Assembly: GCA_025451035.1 (NCBI GenBank)
Contig: JANWLE010000015.1
Span: 28,618-92,617 of the forward strand
DNA from: Solirubrobacteraceae bacterium
GTDB lineage: Bacteria; Actinomycetota; Thermoleophilia; Solirubrobacterales; Solirubrobacteraceae
Reading direction: 5' to 3'
DNA length: 64,000 nt
The position numbers were made by a program, and so were the translations under genes. Below the pieces are notes generated by a model. The model saw only the letters and a list, made by a program, of their open reading frames with translations, was not told the DNA's origin and ran no database searches. Positions 1 to 8,769 of this stretch are shown one piece after another. The number at the start of each line of letters is the position of its first letter. Within the stretch, counting starts at the first letter, position 1.

Positions 1-1684
1 ACTGCGAGAGCTGTGAGCGCGGCGCGCCGATCACTTCGGCCATCTTGCCGAGAATGAACTCGCGCGCCGTGTGCGCCTGCGTCAGCGCGTCGCGCAGGAT
101 GTCGAACGTGACACCGGAGATCTTGATGTCCATCTGCAGCGCGGTGATCCCTTGCTCGGTGCCGGCCACCTTGAAGTCCATGTCTCCCAGGTGGTCCTCC
201 ACGCCGGCGATGTCGGTCAGGACGATGTAGTCCTCGCCCTCCTTGATCAGGCCCATCGCGATACCTGCGACCGGCCGGCGGATCGGTACCCCGGCCTCCA
301 TCAGCGACAGCGATGAGCCGCACACCGACGCCATCGAGGAGGAGCCGTTGGACTCAAGGATGTCAGACACCACACGGATCGTGTAGGGGAAGTCCTCGAT
401 CGAGGGGACAACCGGGACCAGCGCACGCTCGGCGAGCGCGCCGTGGCCGATGTCGCGGCGCTTGGGGCCAAGCCGCCCGGCCTCGCCCACCGAGAACGGC
501 GGGAAGTTGTAGTGGTGGAAGTAGTACTTCTTGGTCTGCAAGCCGAGCGTGTCGAGGCGCATCTCCTCCTTGAGCGTCCCGAGCGCCGCGACCGACAGGG
601 CCTGCGTCTGCCCGCGGGTGAACAGCGCCGAGCCGTGCGTGCGTGGGGTCACTCCCACTTCGATCGTGATGTCGCGGATCTCGTTCTCGGCGCGTCCATC
701 CGGGCGCTTCTTGTGAACCGCAATGCGCTCGCGAATGATCGCCTTCTCGAGCTTGTCGAACCCCAGCTGCACAGCGGCGCGGCGCTCCTTGGCCTGCTCC
801 AGCACGTCCTCGGGCGAGCCCTCCGCGGGGGCGGGAGCGTACTGCTCGAGTACGGCCGCCTCGACGGCTTTGGTCGCGTCCTGGCGCTCCAGCTTGTCCT
901 CCACTTGGGTGGCGTCATCCAGCGCGGCGCCGTGCGAGGCGCGAATCGCGGCCAGGGTCTCCTCGTCGACGACGAGTGCCTGTACCGGGGTCTTCTCCTT
1001 GCCCACTTTTGCGGCAAGCTCGTGCTGGACGGCGCAGATCTTCTTGATCTCCGAGTGGGCGATATCGAGCGCGTCGAGGATCTCGGCCTCCGAGATCTCG
1101 TTCGCGCCAGCCTCGACCATCAGGATCGCCTCCTCGGAGCCGGCAACCACGAGGTCGAGGTCAGAGCCCTCCAGGAGGTCCTCCTCGTTTGGGTTGACGA
1201 CGAAGTTTCCGTCGACCTTGCCGATCCGTACCGCGCCGACCGGACCGGCGAACGGGACGTTGGAGATCATCAGGGCGGCTGAGGCGCCGTTCATCGCGAG
1301 CACGTCGTAGGGATGGACGTGGTCGACCGAGATCGGGATCGCGACGAGATGGGTCTCGTAGTTCCAGCCCTTCGTGAACAACGGGCGCAGCGGCCGGTCG
1401 ATCATGCGCGCGGTCAGCGTGGCCTTCTCGCCGGAGCGGCCCTCGCGCTTGAAGAACGAGCCGGGGATCTTCCCGGCCGAGTACATCCTCTCCTCGACGT
1501 CGACCGTCAACGGCAGGAAGTCGACGTCTCGCTGCCCGCCGGCGGTCGCGGTACAGAGGACCATGGTGTCGCCCTGGCGGACCACGACCGCACCGGAGGC
1601 CTGCTTGGCCATCTTGCCGGTCTCAAACGAAATCTCGCTGCCGGCGATCTCCGCGGAAACCCGCGTCACATTGTCACTGCTCAT
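1..1684 (-). CDS. pnp: polyribonucleotide nucleotidyltransferase (PNPase), 3' end outside window
   Basis: Phosphorolytic 3'-5' exoribonuclease of the RNA degradation machinery. About 561 residues are present, from the ATG at 1684 to the left edge. They cover the first RNase PH domain, the helical linker and most of the second RNase PH domain, which carries GALAERAL, DFPYTIRVVSDILESNGSSS and the active-site segment MDFKVAGTEQGITALQMDIK. The frame is still open at base 2 (ending GAPRSQLSQ), so the KH and S1 domains lie beyond the edge. The start is supported by AGGAAGG about 9 nt upstream (1694-1700). It lies downstream of rpsO, peroxiredoxin and a DsbA-like gene on the same strand. The rpsO-pnp pairing is common in bacteria. 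Confidence 0.97.
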   Translation of the reverse strand, partial: MSSDNVTRVSAEIAGSEISFETGKMAKQASGAVVVRQGDTMVLCTATAGGQRDVDFLPLTVDVEERMYSAGKIPGSFFKREGRSGEKATLTARMIDRPLRPLFTKGWNYETHLVAIPISVDHVHPYDVLAMNGASAALMISNVPFAGPVGAVRIGKVDGNFVVNPNEEDLLEGSDLDLVVAGSEEAILMVEAGANEISEAEILDALDIAHSEIKKICAVQHELAAKVGKEKTPVQALVVDEETLAAIRASHGAALDDATQVEDKLERQDATKAVEAAVLEQYAPAPAEGSPEDVLEQAKERRAAVQLGFDKLEKAIIRERIAVHKKRPDGRAENEIRDITIEVGVTPRTHGSALFTRGQTQALSVAALGTLKEEMRLDTLGLQTKKYYFHHYNFPPFSVGEAGRLGPKRRDIGHGALAERALVPVVPSIEDFPYTIRVVSDILESNGSSSMASVCGSSLSLMEAGVPIRRPVAGIAMGLIKEGEDYIVLTDIAGVEDHLGDMDFKVAGTEQGITALQMDIKISGVTFDILRDALTQAHTAREFILGKMAEVIGAPRSQLSQ

Positions 1685-1700
1685 ATTTTTCTGCCTTCCT

Positions 1701-1722
1701 ATCCGCCCGTCGGTCGGCGGAT
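1701..1722 (-). promoter_or_regulatory. hairpin directly upstream of the pnp ribosome binding site
   Basis: A perfect 7-bp stem (ATCCGCC/GGCGGAT, 8-nt loop) ends one base before the AGGAAGG Shine-Dalgarno of pnp. On the other strand the stem is followed by a T-rich run and would resemble a terminator, but no plus-strand gene precedes it. In enterobacteria a pnp leader hairpin is cut by RNase III in PNPase autoregulation. A similar role here is inference from position only. Confidence 0.5.
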
Positions 1723-1757
1723 CCTTTTTCTTTTGTCTCTATCCGAGCCCACAGAGC

Positions 1758-2273
1758 TTAGCGGACGTGCATGGGCGCGAGCATCGCTAGGAGCTCCCCC
1801 GTCGGCGGCCCGGGATAAACGACGCCGTCGAGCACCAATGTTGGCGTGCTCGCCACCCCACCGCGCAAACCGCTCTGCAGATCTCGGCGTATGCGCTCGA
1901 GTACCACCTCGGAGCGACGGTCCGCTTGAAAGCGGTCGAGGTCAAGCCCGAGCTGCTGAACGTGGCGCCAAAGATCGGGGTCCTCGGTGTGGGCGGGGTC
2001 GGAGAAAAGGGCGTCGTGCATCTCCCAGAAGGCTCCCTGGCGGGCGGCTGCCTCCGCCGCGGCGGCGAGCGCTACCGCTCGTGGGCGGCTCTTTAGCGCG
2101 AAGTGACGGAAGGCGAGACGGATCCGGATGCCGCGCAACTGCTGATAGGCGCTCGCGCAGTACGGGCAGGTGAAGTCGCCGTAGAAGATGACCGTAGTGA
2201 TCCCGGCGGGCCCGCGCACGTGATCCTCGCTACAGGGCGGCGGGATCGGCGAGCTGCGCAGGTCATCTTTCAC
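1758..2273 (-). CDS. DsbA-family thioredoxin-fold oxidoreductase (cytoplasmic form)
   Basis: 171 residues from a GTG start. The thioredoxin-type active site C36-P-Y-C39 sits in FYGDFTCPYCASAY, followed by an alpha-helical insertion (FWEMHDALF) and the cis-proline segment GVASTPTLVLDG, which is the DsbA/thioredoxin_4 layout. There is no signal peptide or membrane segment, so it probably works in the cytoplasm or is a reductase/peroxidase partner rather than a periplasmic disulfide former. It sits between a peroxiredoxin gene and pnp on the same strand, and thiol redox roles with that peroxiredoxin are plausible. The substrate cannot be told from sequence. An in-frame start further downstream is possible, since residues 1-25 are poorly conserved in style. 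Confidence 0.85.
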   Translation of the reverse strand: MKDDLRSSPIPPPCSEDHVRGPAGITTVIFYGDFTCPYCASAYQQLRGIRIRLAFRHFALKSRPRAVALAAAAEAAARQGAFWEMHDALFSDPAHTEDPDLWRHVQQLGLDLDRFQADRRSEVVLERIRRDLQSGLRGGVASTPTLVLDGVVYPGPPTGELLAMLAPMHVR

Positions 2274-2351
2274 GCCACGTCCGAGAGTAGCGCCCGCAAA
2301 GGGCGCGCGGCCACCGCGAGACGGCCATCTCAGAGAGACCTTCCGCTCCGC

Positions 2352-2813
2352 CTAGAGTGAGGCCAGGCCGTCAAACAAGAGGTTCACTCCAGGCAGCTCT
2401 CCCGGCGAGTCGGCCTGGTAGCTATAGCCGACGGTGCCGTCGCCCTTGACGATCACCAGCGCCCGCTGCGGAAAGCCGCCGGGGTGTAGAACCCCGAACA
2501 CCCGGCAGGTCGCGCCCTTCGGCTCAAAGTCAGACAGCTGCGGGATCTGCACGCCGAGCTTTTCGCGGAACGCTCGCTGCGACCACGTCGAGTCGCAGGA
2601 GACGCCGTAAATGGATGCGCCGTGCTCGTCTGCGAGCTGCTCTCGCACCTCCTCGTACAGCTGGAGCTGGTCGGTGCAGACCGGGCTGAACGCGAACGGG
2701 TAGAAGACGAGGACCGTCGTCGTCTCCGACAGGTCAGCTGCGGTGAAGGTTCCCGCCTCTTCGGTGGCGAGGGAGAAGTCAGGGACTTGAGTGCCTGCGG
2801 CCAGGACACTCAC
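2352..2813 (-). CDS. peroxiredoxin (AhpE/Bcp type)
   Basis: Thiol peroxidase reducing peroxides, 153 residues. The peroxidatic cysteine is C46 in [14 protein letters not shown], matching the P-x3-T/S-x2-C motif of the AhpC/TSA family. Two further cysteines (in YGVSCDSTW and GATCRVFG) could act as resolving residues or not at all. The length and the PFAF-PVC core resemble mycobacterial AhpE. The GTG start overlaps the rpsO stop by four bases (GTGA), so translation is probably coupled to ribosomal protein S15. This is an unusual place for a redox enzyme, though the adjacent DsbA-like gene supports a thiol redox pair. Confidence 0.92.
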   Translation of the reverse strand: MSVLAAGTQVPDFSLATEEAGTFTAADLSETTTVLVFYPFAFSPVCTDQLQLYEEVREQLADEHGASIYGVSCDSTWSQRAFREKLGVQIPQLSDFEPKGATCRVFGVLHPGGFPQRALVIVKGDGTVGYSYQADSPGELPGVNLLFDGLASL

Positions 2814-3079
2814 TTGCGCAGTCCGAGCTCCTTGATCAGCGCCCTGTAACCCTCCAGGTCGGTGCGCTGCATGTAGTTGAGGAAGCGCCGGCGGCGCCCG
2901 ACGAGCATCAGCAGGCCACGACGGGAGTGGTGGTCCTTCTTCTGCTCACGCAGATGCTCGGTCAGGTGGTTGATGCGCTCGGTCAGCAGCGCGATCTGGA
3001 CCCTGGTGTTGCCGGTGTCTTTCTCGTTCGTGCCGAACTTCGTTGTGATCTCGTGCTTGCGCTCGGTGGTCAAAGTCAT
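2810..3079 (-). CDS. rpsO: 30S ribosomal protein S15
   Basis: 89 residues beginning [11 protein letters not shown], the usual S15 length. Conserved blocks [36 protein letters not shown] and the rRNA-binding [12 protein letters not shown] are intact. It binds 16S rRNA in the platform of the small subunit. An in-frame ATG four codons upstream (3091) was rejected because S15 proteins start at MTL/MAL. It is followed by peroxiredoxin (4-base overlap), the DsbA-like gene and pnp. Confidence 0.98.
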   Translation of the reverse strand: MTLTTERKHEITTKFGTNEKDTGNTRVQIALLTERINHLTEHLREQKKDHHSRRGLLMLVGRRRRFLNYMQRTDLEGYRALIKELGLRK

Positions 3080-3112
3080 GCGGCCGCACACGGTAGCAGA
3101 AGGGTTGCTCGC

Positions 3113-3985
3113 TTACGGGGCGGTGATGACCGCGCGTGTCTGCTCGACATCGGCGCGCATCTGCTCGACGAGCTGCTCGACGCTCTGAAAACGCCGCTCT
3201 CCTCTGAGGCGGTGCAGGAAGTCAAGGCGTAGCTCCTGGCCGTACAGGTCCTCTTCGAAGTCGAGGATGTACGCCTCGACGAGCTCGCCTCTGCCGCTCG
3301 CGAAAGTCGGGCGCACACCGACGTTCACGGCGGCCGGGCGGCCGCCTGCCAAGCAGGCGTAAACGCCATGGCCGGGGCACACCAGAGCCTCGTCGGGAAT
3401 CAGGTTGGCGGTCGGAAAGCCGAGCTCGCGCCCGCGCTTGTCCCCGTGGACGACCTCTCCCCGCATCTGAAAAGGCGTGCCCAAAAAGCGTGCCGCACGC
3501 TCGACGTCACCGGCCAGGACCAGGCCCCGGATGTGGCTCGAGGAGACGATTTCGCCGTTGACCTCGAGCAGTGGGTGAACGTCGGTGACGAAGCGCTCGT
3601 CGGCGGCGAGCATCGCGGTGTCGCCCTTCGCGCCCTTGCCGAAGCGGAAGTTCTCGCCGACGGATACGCGTACGGCACCGAGCGTGCCGTGCAGGATGTC
3701 GTCTATGAACTGCTGGGCCTCGTGGGCCGCGAAGGCAGCGTCGAACGGGATCACGATCAGCTCGCTCACACCCAGCCGCGCGATCAGTTCGGCCTTGGCG
3801 GCCAGGCTTGTCAGCAGCTTCGGTGTGTGTGCCGGTGCCACGACCGACACCGGGTGCGGATCGAACGTGAGCACGCTGTCGGCGCCGTCGATCACCCGAC
3901 GGTGGCCGAGATGCACGCCGTCGAACATCCCGACGGCGACGTGGCGCGGCCGGGGCTTCGTGTCGGGCAGGCGAACGATCTCCAC
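3113..3985 (-). CDS. ribF: bifunctional riboflavin kinase/FAD synthetase
   Basis: Makes FMN and FAD from riboflavin. 290 residues from a GTG start at 3985 (VEIVRLPDTK). The open frame continues upstream into truB but without family resemblance. The N-terminal nucleotidyltransferase domain has GMFDGVHLGHRRVI and TFDPHPVSVV, then FRFGKG and SSSHIRGLVLAGDV. The C-terminal flavokinase domain has GEVVHGDKRGRELGFPTANL and the PAAVNVGVRPTF block. The stretch between the HxGH motif and TFDPHP is very short (about nine residues), shorter than in most RibF proteins. Gene order truB-ribF-rpsO is conserved in many bacteria. Confidence 0.95.
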   Translation of the reverse strand: MEIVRLPDTKPRPRHVAVGMFDGVHLGHRRVIDGADSVLTFDPHPVSVVAPAHTPKLLTSLAAKAELIARLGVSELIVIPFDAAFAAHEAQQFIDDILHGTLGAVRVSVGENFRFGKGAKGDTAMLAADERFVTDVHPLLEVNGEIVSSSHIRGLVLAGDVERAARFLGTPFQMRGEVVHGDKRGRELGFPTANLIPDEALVCPGHGVYACLAGGRPAAVNVGVRPTFASGRGELVEAYILDFEEDLYGQELRLDFLHRLRGERRFQSVEQLVEQMRADVEQTRAVITAP

Positions 3986-3999
3986 GGTGGCAGCAAAGC

Positions 4000-4710
4000 C
4001 TACGTAACTGGCTTGCCCGGCGGAGCGCTCAGCGCGTCCCAGTCCGCGCGGTTGGCTCTGGCGAGCTCGAGTGCTGCGTCGATCCCCAGCAGCGGGGGAT
4101 CGGTCCACGTCTCTGTGCGCGCCGGTGGCGCGATCGCTTGCTCGACGTGGAAGGGCCCGATCGCGGTGCGCCTGAGCTCCTCGCAGTAGGCGTCGGCGAG
4201 GTCGGCGATCAACGAGCGCACATATGTGCCGGAGGAGCACTCGATCGTGAACGCCGCCCTGTCCCCCTCCCGCCAGCGCTGCTCGAAGCGATACACCGTC
4301 ACGAGTCGCGGAGGCATCTCGAACTGTTCGCCGCGGCGGGCTCGCTTGTACGCCCGCTCGCCTTTTATCTTCACCGCCGAGTAGCTCGGTGGGCGCTGCA
4401 GGATCTCGCCGGTGGGCAGGCGCGGTGGGTCATCGGGCAGGCGACCGGTGTGAACGATCTGCCCCTCGGGGTCGCCCGTGGTAGAAGTCGCCCCCAGCCG
4501 CGCGAGCGTCTCATAACGCTTGGGTAGGACCATGAGCTCCTGCTGTATGCGGGTCGCCCGGCCGACCAGGATGAGCAGAAGGCCGCTAGCGAACGGGTCG
4601 AGCGTGCCCGCGTGGCCTGTCTTGGCTTTGCCCACCGCGCGCCGTACGGCGGCAACCGCGTCGTGCGAGGTGATGCCCTTCGGCTTGTCGATCAACAGCA
4701 CGCCGTCCAT
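4000..4710 (-). CDS. truB: tRNA pseudouridine(55) synthase
   Basis: Isomerises U55 in the T-loop of tRNAs. 236 residues. The catalytic aspartate lies in GHAGTLDPFASGLLLILVG. Also present are GVLLIDKPKGITSHDAV at the N-terminus, RPPSYSAVKIKGERAY and the CSSGTYVRSLIADLA motif. The C-terminal PUA-like tail is short, as in actinobacteria. ATG start at 4710. It lies between the DHH phosphoesterase gene and ribF, 14 bases upstream of the ribF start. Confidence 0.97.
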   Translation of the reverse strand: MDGVLLIDKPKGITSHDAVAAVRRAVGKAKTGHAGTLDPFASGLLLILVGRATRIQQELMVLPKRYETLARLGATSTTGDPEGQIVHTGRLPDDPPRLPTGEILQRPPSYSAVKIKGERAYKRARRGEQFEMPPRLVTVYRFEQRWREGDRAAFTIECSSGTYVRSLIADLADAYCEELRRTAIGPFHVEQAIAPPARTETWTDPPLLGIDAALELARANRADWDALSAPPGKPVT

Positions 4711-4742
4711 CAGCTACTCCGCAAGGGCGCCGGCTTGGATGC

Positions 4743-5777
4743 TCAGGCGAGCGTCGGCTCGGGATCAGTCTTTGAACGCTCGTGCAGCTGCGCGTCGATC
4801 TCGCGGCCCAAACGGGAGATCAGCTCGCCCACCTCGGCCGTGGTGGAGAAGCCTGCGGCGCGACGGTGCCCGCCGCCACCCTGCGCGCGGGCGATGACCG
4901 ACACGTCGACGTCGTCGTCGGTCGCGCGCAGCGATACCTTGCGCTGCCCACGCCGCTCCGGGGCTGTCAGCTCACGCACCAGCGCCGCGACCTTCGTCCC
5001 CTCGATCGCGCGGAGGTGGTCGATGATGCCCTCGGAGTGGCTCGATTGCGCCTGCGTTGACTGAAAGTCCTCGGCGCTGAGCGAGACGAGCGTCAGCTCG
5101 CCGTTGTTGAACCGCTGGATGTGCGACAGGGCGAGCGCGAGCAGCTTGATCTTCGCGTACGGCATCTCCTCGTACAGGCAGCGGTATATCCCCTGCACGT
5201 CAACACCGACCTCGAGCAGCTGAGCTGCCATTTGATGGGCGCGCGGGCCGGTGTTCTCGTACATGAAGCGGCCCGTGTCGGTTATCAGGCCGATATAGAG
5301 GGCCTCGGCGATCTCGCGGGTCGGGGTGAACGACAGTCCGTTCATGAGGTCCCACACGATCTCGGCGGTACAGGAGGCGGTGGCCACCACGTGATTGAGC
5401 GTGCCGAAACGGGTGTTGTCGTGGTGGTGGTCGATGTTCAACAGGTGCGCTCCGTCCTGTAGCACGCCAGCCGGGTTGCGGTCGATGTTGCCGCAGTCGA
5501 GGAACACGACGGTACGCTCGGCGATGTCGGCGGGCGGCACCTGTATCAGCCCGTCCAGCGAGAACAGGGCGTATTCGTGCGGCAGTGGGAACTCGCTTGC
5601 GGGGATGAACATCTCAGAGTCCTTGCCGAGCCCGCTCAGCAGCGCTTGCATCGCCACGAGTGAGCCGAGCGCGTCGCCGTCGAGATTTTCGTGGGTTGCC
5701 AGCACGAAACGAGAGCCAGAGCGAAGGCGCTCGAGGACCTGCTCGCGGCTGGCCGCAGTGTCGCCGGCCTGGCTCAT
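4743..5777 (-). CDS. nrnA: DHH/DHHA1 phosphoesterase (nanoRNase/pAp phosphatase)
   Basis: 344 residues. The DHH domain carries HENLDGDALGS, the FLDCGN motif and NIDHHHDNTRFG. The DHHA1 domain has the substrate-binding glycine motif ARAQGGGGHRRAAGF. Family members degrade short oligoribonucleotides and dephosphorylate pAp; in actinobacteria they may also cleave c-di-AMP or pApA. The gene sits between rbfA and truB, as in many Gram-positive genomes. Its start overlaps the rbfA stop by four bases (ATGA), suggesting translational coupling. The choice among the three known activities cannot be made from sequence. Confidence 0.93.
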   Translation of the reverse strand: MSQAGDTAASREQVLERLRSGSRFVLATHENLDGDALGSLVAMQALLSGLGKDSEMFIPASEFPLPHEYALFSLDGLIQVPPADIAERTVVFLDCGNIDRNPAGVLQDGAHLLNIDHHHDNTRFGTLNHVVATASCTAEIVWDLMNGLSFTPTREIAEALYIGLITDTGRFMYENTGPRAHQMAAQLLEVGVDVQGIYRCLYEEMPYAKIKLLALALSHIQRFNNGELTLVSLSAEDFQSTQAQSSHSEGIIDHLRAIEGTKVAALVRELTAPERRGQRKVSLRATDDDVDVSVIARAQGGGGHRRAAGFSTTAEVGELISRLGREIDAQLHERSKTDPEPTLA

Positions 5778-6166
5778 GCGTCGCGATCCTCGCCCGGTGC
5801 GGACTTCTCCTCAGCTGCCGGGTCTTGCGCCGGATCGTGCTTGAGCAGCTCCTCGAGCGCCAGGGCGCGGTCAGTCGTCTCGTCGTAGGAGAAGCTGAGC
5901 GTCGGTGTGCGCTTGAGGTGAAGCTCGGCCGCCACCCGGCGCTGCAGGTAGCCGTGGGCGCTCTGCAGGCCGGCGATGGTGTCCTTGCGCTGCTCGTCGT
6001 GCCCGAGCACGCTCACATACACGCGCGCATGGCTCAAATCGGTGCTGGTCCTGACATCGGTCACTGTCACAAATCCCACTCGAGGGTCCTTTAGGCCGGA
6101 GGCGATCGCCTCACCGACGACCTGCCGGATCGCCTCATCCACCCGACGCATCCGGTCTGAGCTCAT
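5774..6166 (-). CDS. rbfA: 30S ribosome-binding factor A
   Basis: Late 16S maturation and cold-adaptation factor. 130 residues with the RbfA core: RMRRVDEAIRQVVGEAIA, DPRVGFVTVTDV, ARVYVSVLG and LQRRVAAELHLKRTPTLSF followed by the D-E-T segment. The C-terminal tail after residue 110 is acidic and low in complexity. ATG start at 6166, 49 bases downstream of the infB stop, and a 4-base overlap with the next gene. It belongs to the rimP-nusA-infB-rbfA-truB operon. Confidence 0.96.
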   Translation of the reverse strand: MSSDRMRRVDEAIRQVVGEAIASGLKDPRVGFVTVTDVRTSTDLSHARVYVSVLGHDEQRKDTIAGLQSAHGYLQRRVAAELHLKRTPTLSFSYDETTDRALALEELLKHDPAQDPAAEEKSAPGEDRDA

Positions 6167-6215
6167 CCTATCCCTCGATCAGGTTGGGGGGAACACCGCC
6201 GTGCTCGCCGCCCGC

Positions 6216-8483
6216 CTACAGCTCTCGCTCGACCTGGCGAGTCTCGTAGGTCTCGAGCACATCTCCCTCGCGCAGATCCTGGAAATTCGTAAGCACGATC
6301 CCGCACTCGTATCCCGAGGAGACCTCGCGCGCATCCTCGTTGAAGCGCCGCAGCGAGCCGATCGTCGTGTCGTAGATGACTGTGCCCTCGCGTACGACGC
6401 GGGCCCGCGCGCCGCGGGTGACCTTGCCCTCGGTCACAAATGAGCCGGCGATCACGCCTATCTTCGAGGCGCGGAAAAGCTGGCGCACCTCCGCTTGGCC
6501 GAGCGCGGTCTCGACCTCCTCCGGCTCGAGCATTCCCTGCATCGCGGCCCTGAGCTCCTCGATCGCGCGGTAGATCACCGCGTAGGAGCGGATCTCCACG
6601 CCCTCTCGTTCGGCGAGCTGACGCGCGTCCTGCACCGGGCGTACGTTGAACGCCATGATCAGCCCCTCGGAGGCCGACGCGAGCATCACATCCGACTCGT
6701 TGATGCCGCCCACTCCGCGGTGGATGATGTTGACCTTCACCTCGTCCTGCGGGAGCTTGGCGATCTCGTCCTCGATTGCCTCGAGCGATCCGGCGACGTC
6801 CGCCTTGATGACCAGCCCAAGTTCCTTGACCGCGCCCTCCTGGGCGAGCCGGAAGACATCTTCGAGGGATACCTTGCGCCCAGAGCGCCTGGCCAGGGCC
6901 TCGGTCTTCAGGCGGTTGGCGCGCTCGCCAGCGAGCTGACGCGCGCGCCGCTCGTTCTCGACGACACGCACAACTTCGCCGGCCTGTGGGACGCCGTCGA
7001 AGCCGAGCGCCTCCACCGGCTCACCTGGCATGGCTCGCTTGACACGAGCGCCGTTGAAGTCGTGCATCGCTCGCACCCGCCCAAAGTGGGCGCCGGCGAC
7101 GAGCGCATCCCCGACGCGTAGCGTTCCGCGCTGGATGAGGATGCTGACCACCGGTCCGCGCCCCGGGTCGAGCTTTGACTCGATCACAGTGCCGGACGCA
7201 TCGGCGTTCGGGTTCGCCTTCAGCTCCTCGAGGTCGGCGACCACCTGGATCGTGTCGAGCAGGCTCTCGAGACCCTGCTGCGTCTTGGCCGACACGTCCA
7301 CAAACTCGATTTCTCCGCCCCACTCTGATGGCTGCAGCCCGCGCTGGGTGAGTTCGGTCCGGACCCGTTCGGGCTGCGCGCCCTCCTTGTCGATCTTGTT
7401 AACGGCCACGATGATCGCAACGTCAGCGGCCTTGGCGTGGTCTATCGCCTCCTCGGTCTGTGGCTTGACGCCGTCGTCGGCTGCCACGACGATCACCGCG
7501 AGGTCGGTCACGCGCGCGCCGCGCGCGCGCATCGCCGTGAACGCCTCGTGACCGGGCGTGTCCAGGAAGGTGATCTCCTTGCCAGCGTGGCGCACCTGGT
7601 AGGCACCGATGTGCTGGGTGATGCCCCCCGCCTCGCCGGCCGCGACCTCGGTCTTGCGGATCGCGTCCAGCAGCGAGGTCTTGCCGTGGTCGACGTGCCC
7701 CATGATCGTCACCACAGGGGGCCTGTCGACGAGCTCGTCAGGGGTGTCCTCGAAGGCTGGCTCCACCTCGATCTCGTCGGCGGCGTGCACGATCTCGATC
7801 TGCTTGTCGAATTCGTCGGCGAGCACCTGGATCGCGTCATCTGAGAGCGTCTGTGTCAGCGTCGCCATCTCGCCGAGCATCATCAGCTTCTTGATCACCT
7901 CGGGCACCGGCACGCCGAGGTATTCGGCGACATCCTTGACCGTCGAGCCCGAGTTGATGCGGATCAGGTCGGTTGCCTCCATCGCGGCCGTGTCGATCGG
8001 GGAGATCGTCTCGTCGTAGGTGCCGCGCCGGCGACGCCCGCGGCGGGGTCTACGTTGAGGCTGTTGCGCGGCCGGGCCGCCGCCTGGCTGGCGGCGTGAG
8101 GCCTGTGAGTCGATGACTACGCGTCGTCTACCGCCCGCGCCGACCCCGGGTGCACGCTCGCCCGTCCTCGAGTCACGGGTCGGCCGGACACGCTCGGCGT
8201 GCTGTCCGGGTGACTGCTCGCCCTCGGTCGGCGTCGCGGCGCTGTCCGAGGGCGGTGTGGGAGCTGGTGGCTGGCTCGCCGCCGCTGGGCTACTGGGGGG
8301 CGGTGCTTGCTGCGTGGCCGTGGCGCTCGCCCCGTTGCTCTCGAGCGCCTTCAGGGCGAGCGCCTCATCGACGGTGGAGGCTGCGGCCTTCGCCTCGACG
8401 CCGGCGGCTTTGAGCTTCTCGAGCAGATCCTTGCTCGAGATGCCTCGCTCCTTGGCTATCTCGTGAACACGCTTCTTTGTCAT
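6216..8483 (-). CDS. infB: translation initiation factor IF-2
   Basis: Recruits initiator fMet-tRNA and drives subunit joining. 755 residues from [12 protein letters not shown]; the frame stays open for 43 more codons upstream, across ylxR, but the IF2_N motif begins here. The order is IF2_N domain (1-50), a Pro/Ala/Arg-rich linker (50-155), a second IF2_N domain (165-220), the GTPase with G1 GHVDHGKT at 262-269, DTPGHEAF and NKID, then domains II-IV. The ATG overlaps the ylxR stop by four bases. The arginine-rich run around 143-153 in the linker is a likely RNA-contacting segment. This is the canonical position after ylxR. Confidence 0.98.
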   Translation of the reverse strand: MTKKRVHEIAKERGISSKDLLEKLKAAGVEAKAAASTVDEALALKALESNGASATATQQAPPPSSPAAASQPPAPTPPSDSAATPTEGEQSPGQHAERVRPTRDSRTGERAPGVGAGGRRRVVIDSQASRRQPGGGPAAQQPQRRPRRGRRRRGTYDETISPIDTAAMEATDLIRINSGSTVKDVAEYLGVPVPEVIKKLMMLGEMATLTQTLSDDAIQVLADEFDKQIEIVHAADEIEVEPAFEDTPDELVDRPPVVTIMGHVDHGKTSLLDAIRKTEVAAGEAGGITQHIGAYQVRHAGKEITFLDTPGHEAFTAMRARGARVTDLAVIVVAADDGVKPQTEEAIDHAKAADVAIIVAVNKIDKEGAQPERVRTELTQRGLQPSEWGGEIEFVDVSAKTQQGLESLLDTIQVVADLEELKANPNADASGTVIESKLDPGRGPVVSILIQRGTLRVGDALVAGAHFGRVRAMHDFNGARVKRAMPGEPVEALGFDGVPQAGEVVRVVENERRARQLAGERANRLKTEALARRSGRKVSLEDVFRLAQEGAVKELGLVIKADVAGSLEAIEDEIAKLPQDEVKVNIIHRGVGGINESDVMLASASEGLIMAFNVRPVQDARQLAEREGVEIRSYAVIYRAIEELRAAMQGMLEPEEVETALGQAEVRQLFRASKIGVIAGSFVTEGKVTRGARARVVREGTVIYDTTIGSLRRFNEDAREVSSGYECGIVLTNFQDLREGDVLETYETRQVEREL

Positions 8484-8755
8484 TGCCCCACCGATTGTAC
8501 GAGCTCGGAATCTATCTTCGCTTGGGAACGCAGGGTTCTGGTGATGCTTTTCTTTGCTTGTGCCTTGGCCAGACATGCCGCGGCGATGTGCCGGCCGTCT
8601 ACGGCTCGGCACAGATAGGCGCCTCGGCCCGGCATGATGCCGTCGCGATCGAGTACGACCCGTCGCTCAAACGTGCCGGGCTTCTCTGCAGTGAGGGCTA
8701 GTCGAAAGAGCTTTGTCTTTGGCGCCGCCTGTCCGCAGCCGGTGCAGCGGCGCAA
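8480..8755 (-). CDS. ylxR: YlxR family RNA-binding protein (DUF448)
   Basis: 91 residues. MRRCTGCGQAAPKTKLFRL at the start and GRGAYLCRAVDGRHI in the middle are the DUF448 signatures. The two cysteines of CxxC and the later AYLC are typical. It lies between nusA and infB, as in most bacteria. The protein is small, basic and thought to bind RNA. Its precise function is not settled; reported roles are modulating RNase P or acting as a nucleoid/transcription factor. The start at 8755 matches the family start and the stop overlaps infB. Confidence 0.94.
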   Translation of the reverse strand: MRRCTGCGQAAPKTKLFRLALTAEKPGTFERRVVLDRDGIMPGRGAYLCRAVDGRHIAAACLAKAQAKKSITRTLRSQAKIDSELVQSVGQ

Positions 8756-8769
8756 TGGGGTGTGTGCCG

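Noticed and set aside
443..1282. Long plus-strand reading frame opposite pnp
   Set aside because: It is the antisense of a conserved gene; high GC leaves antisense frames open. The same applies to long frames at 3368-4189, 9430-10200, 20439-22070, 31454-32416, 36331-37134, 43110-44537 and 47419-48558.
1701..1732. Plus-strand intrinsic terminator (stem followed by CCTTTTTCTTTT)
   Set aside because: No plus-strand gene precedes it. The minus-strand reading as a pnp leader hairpin fits better.
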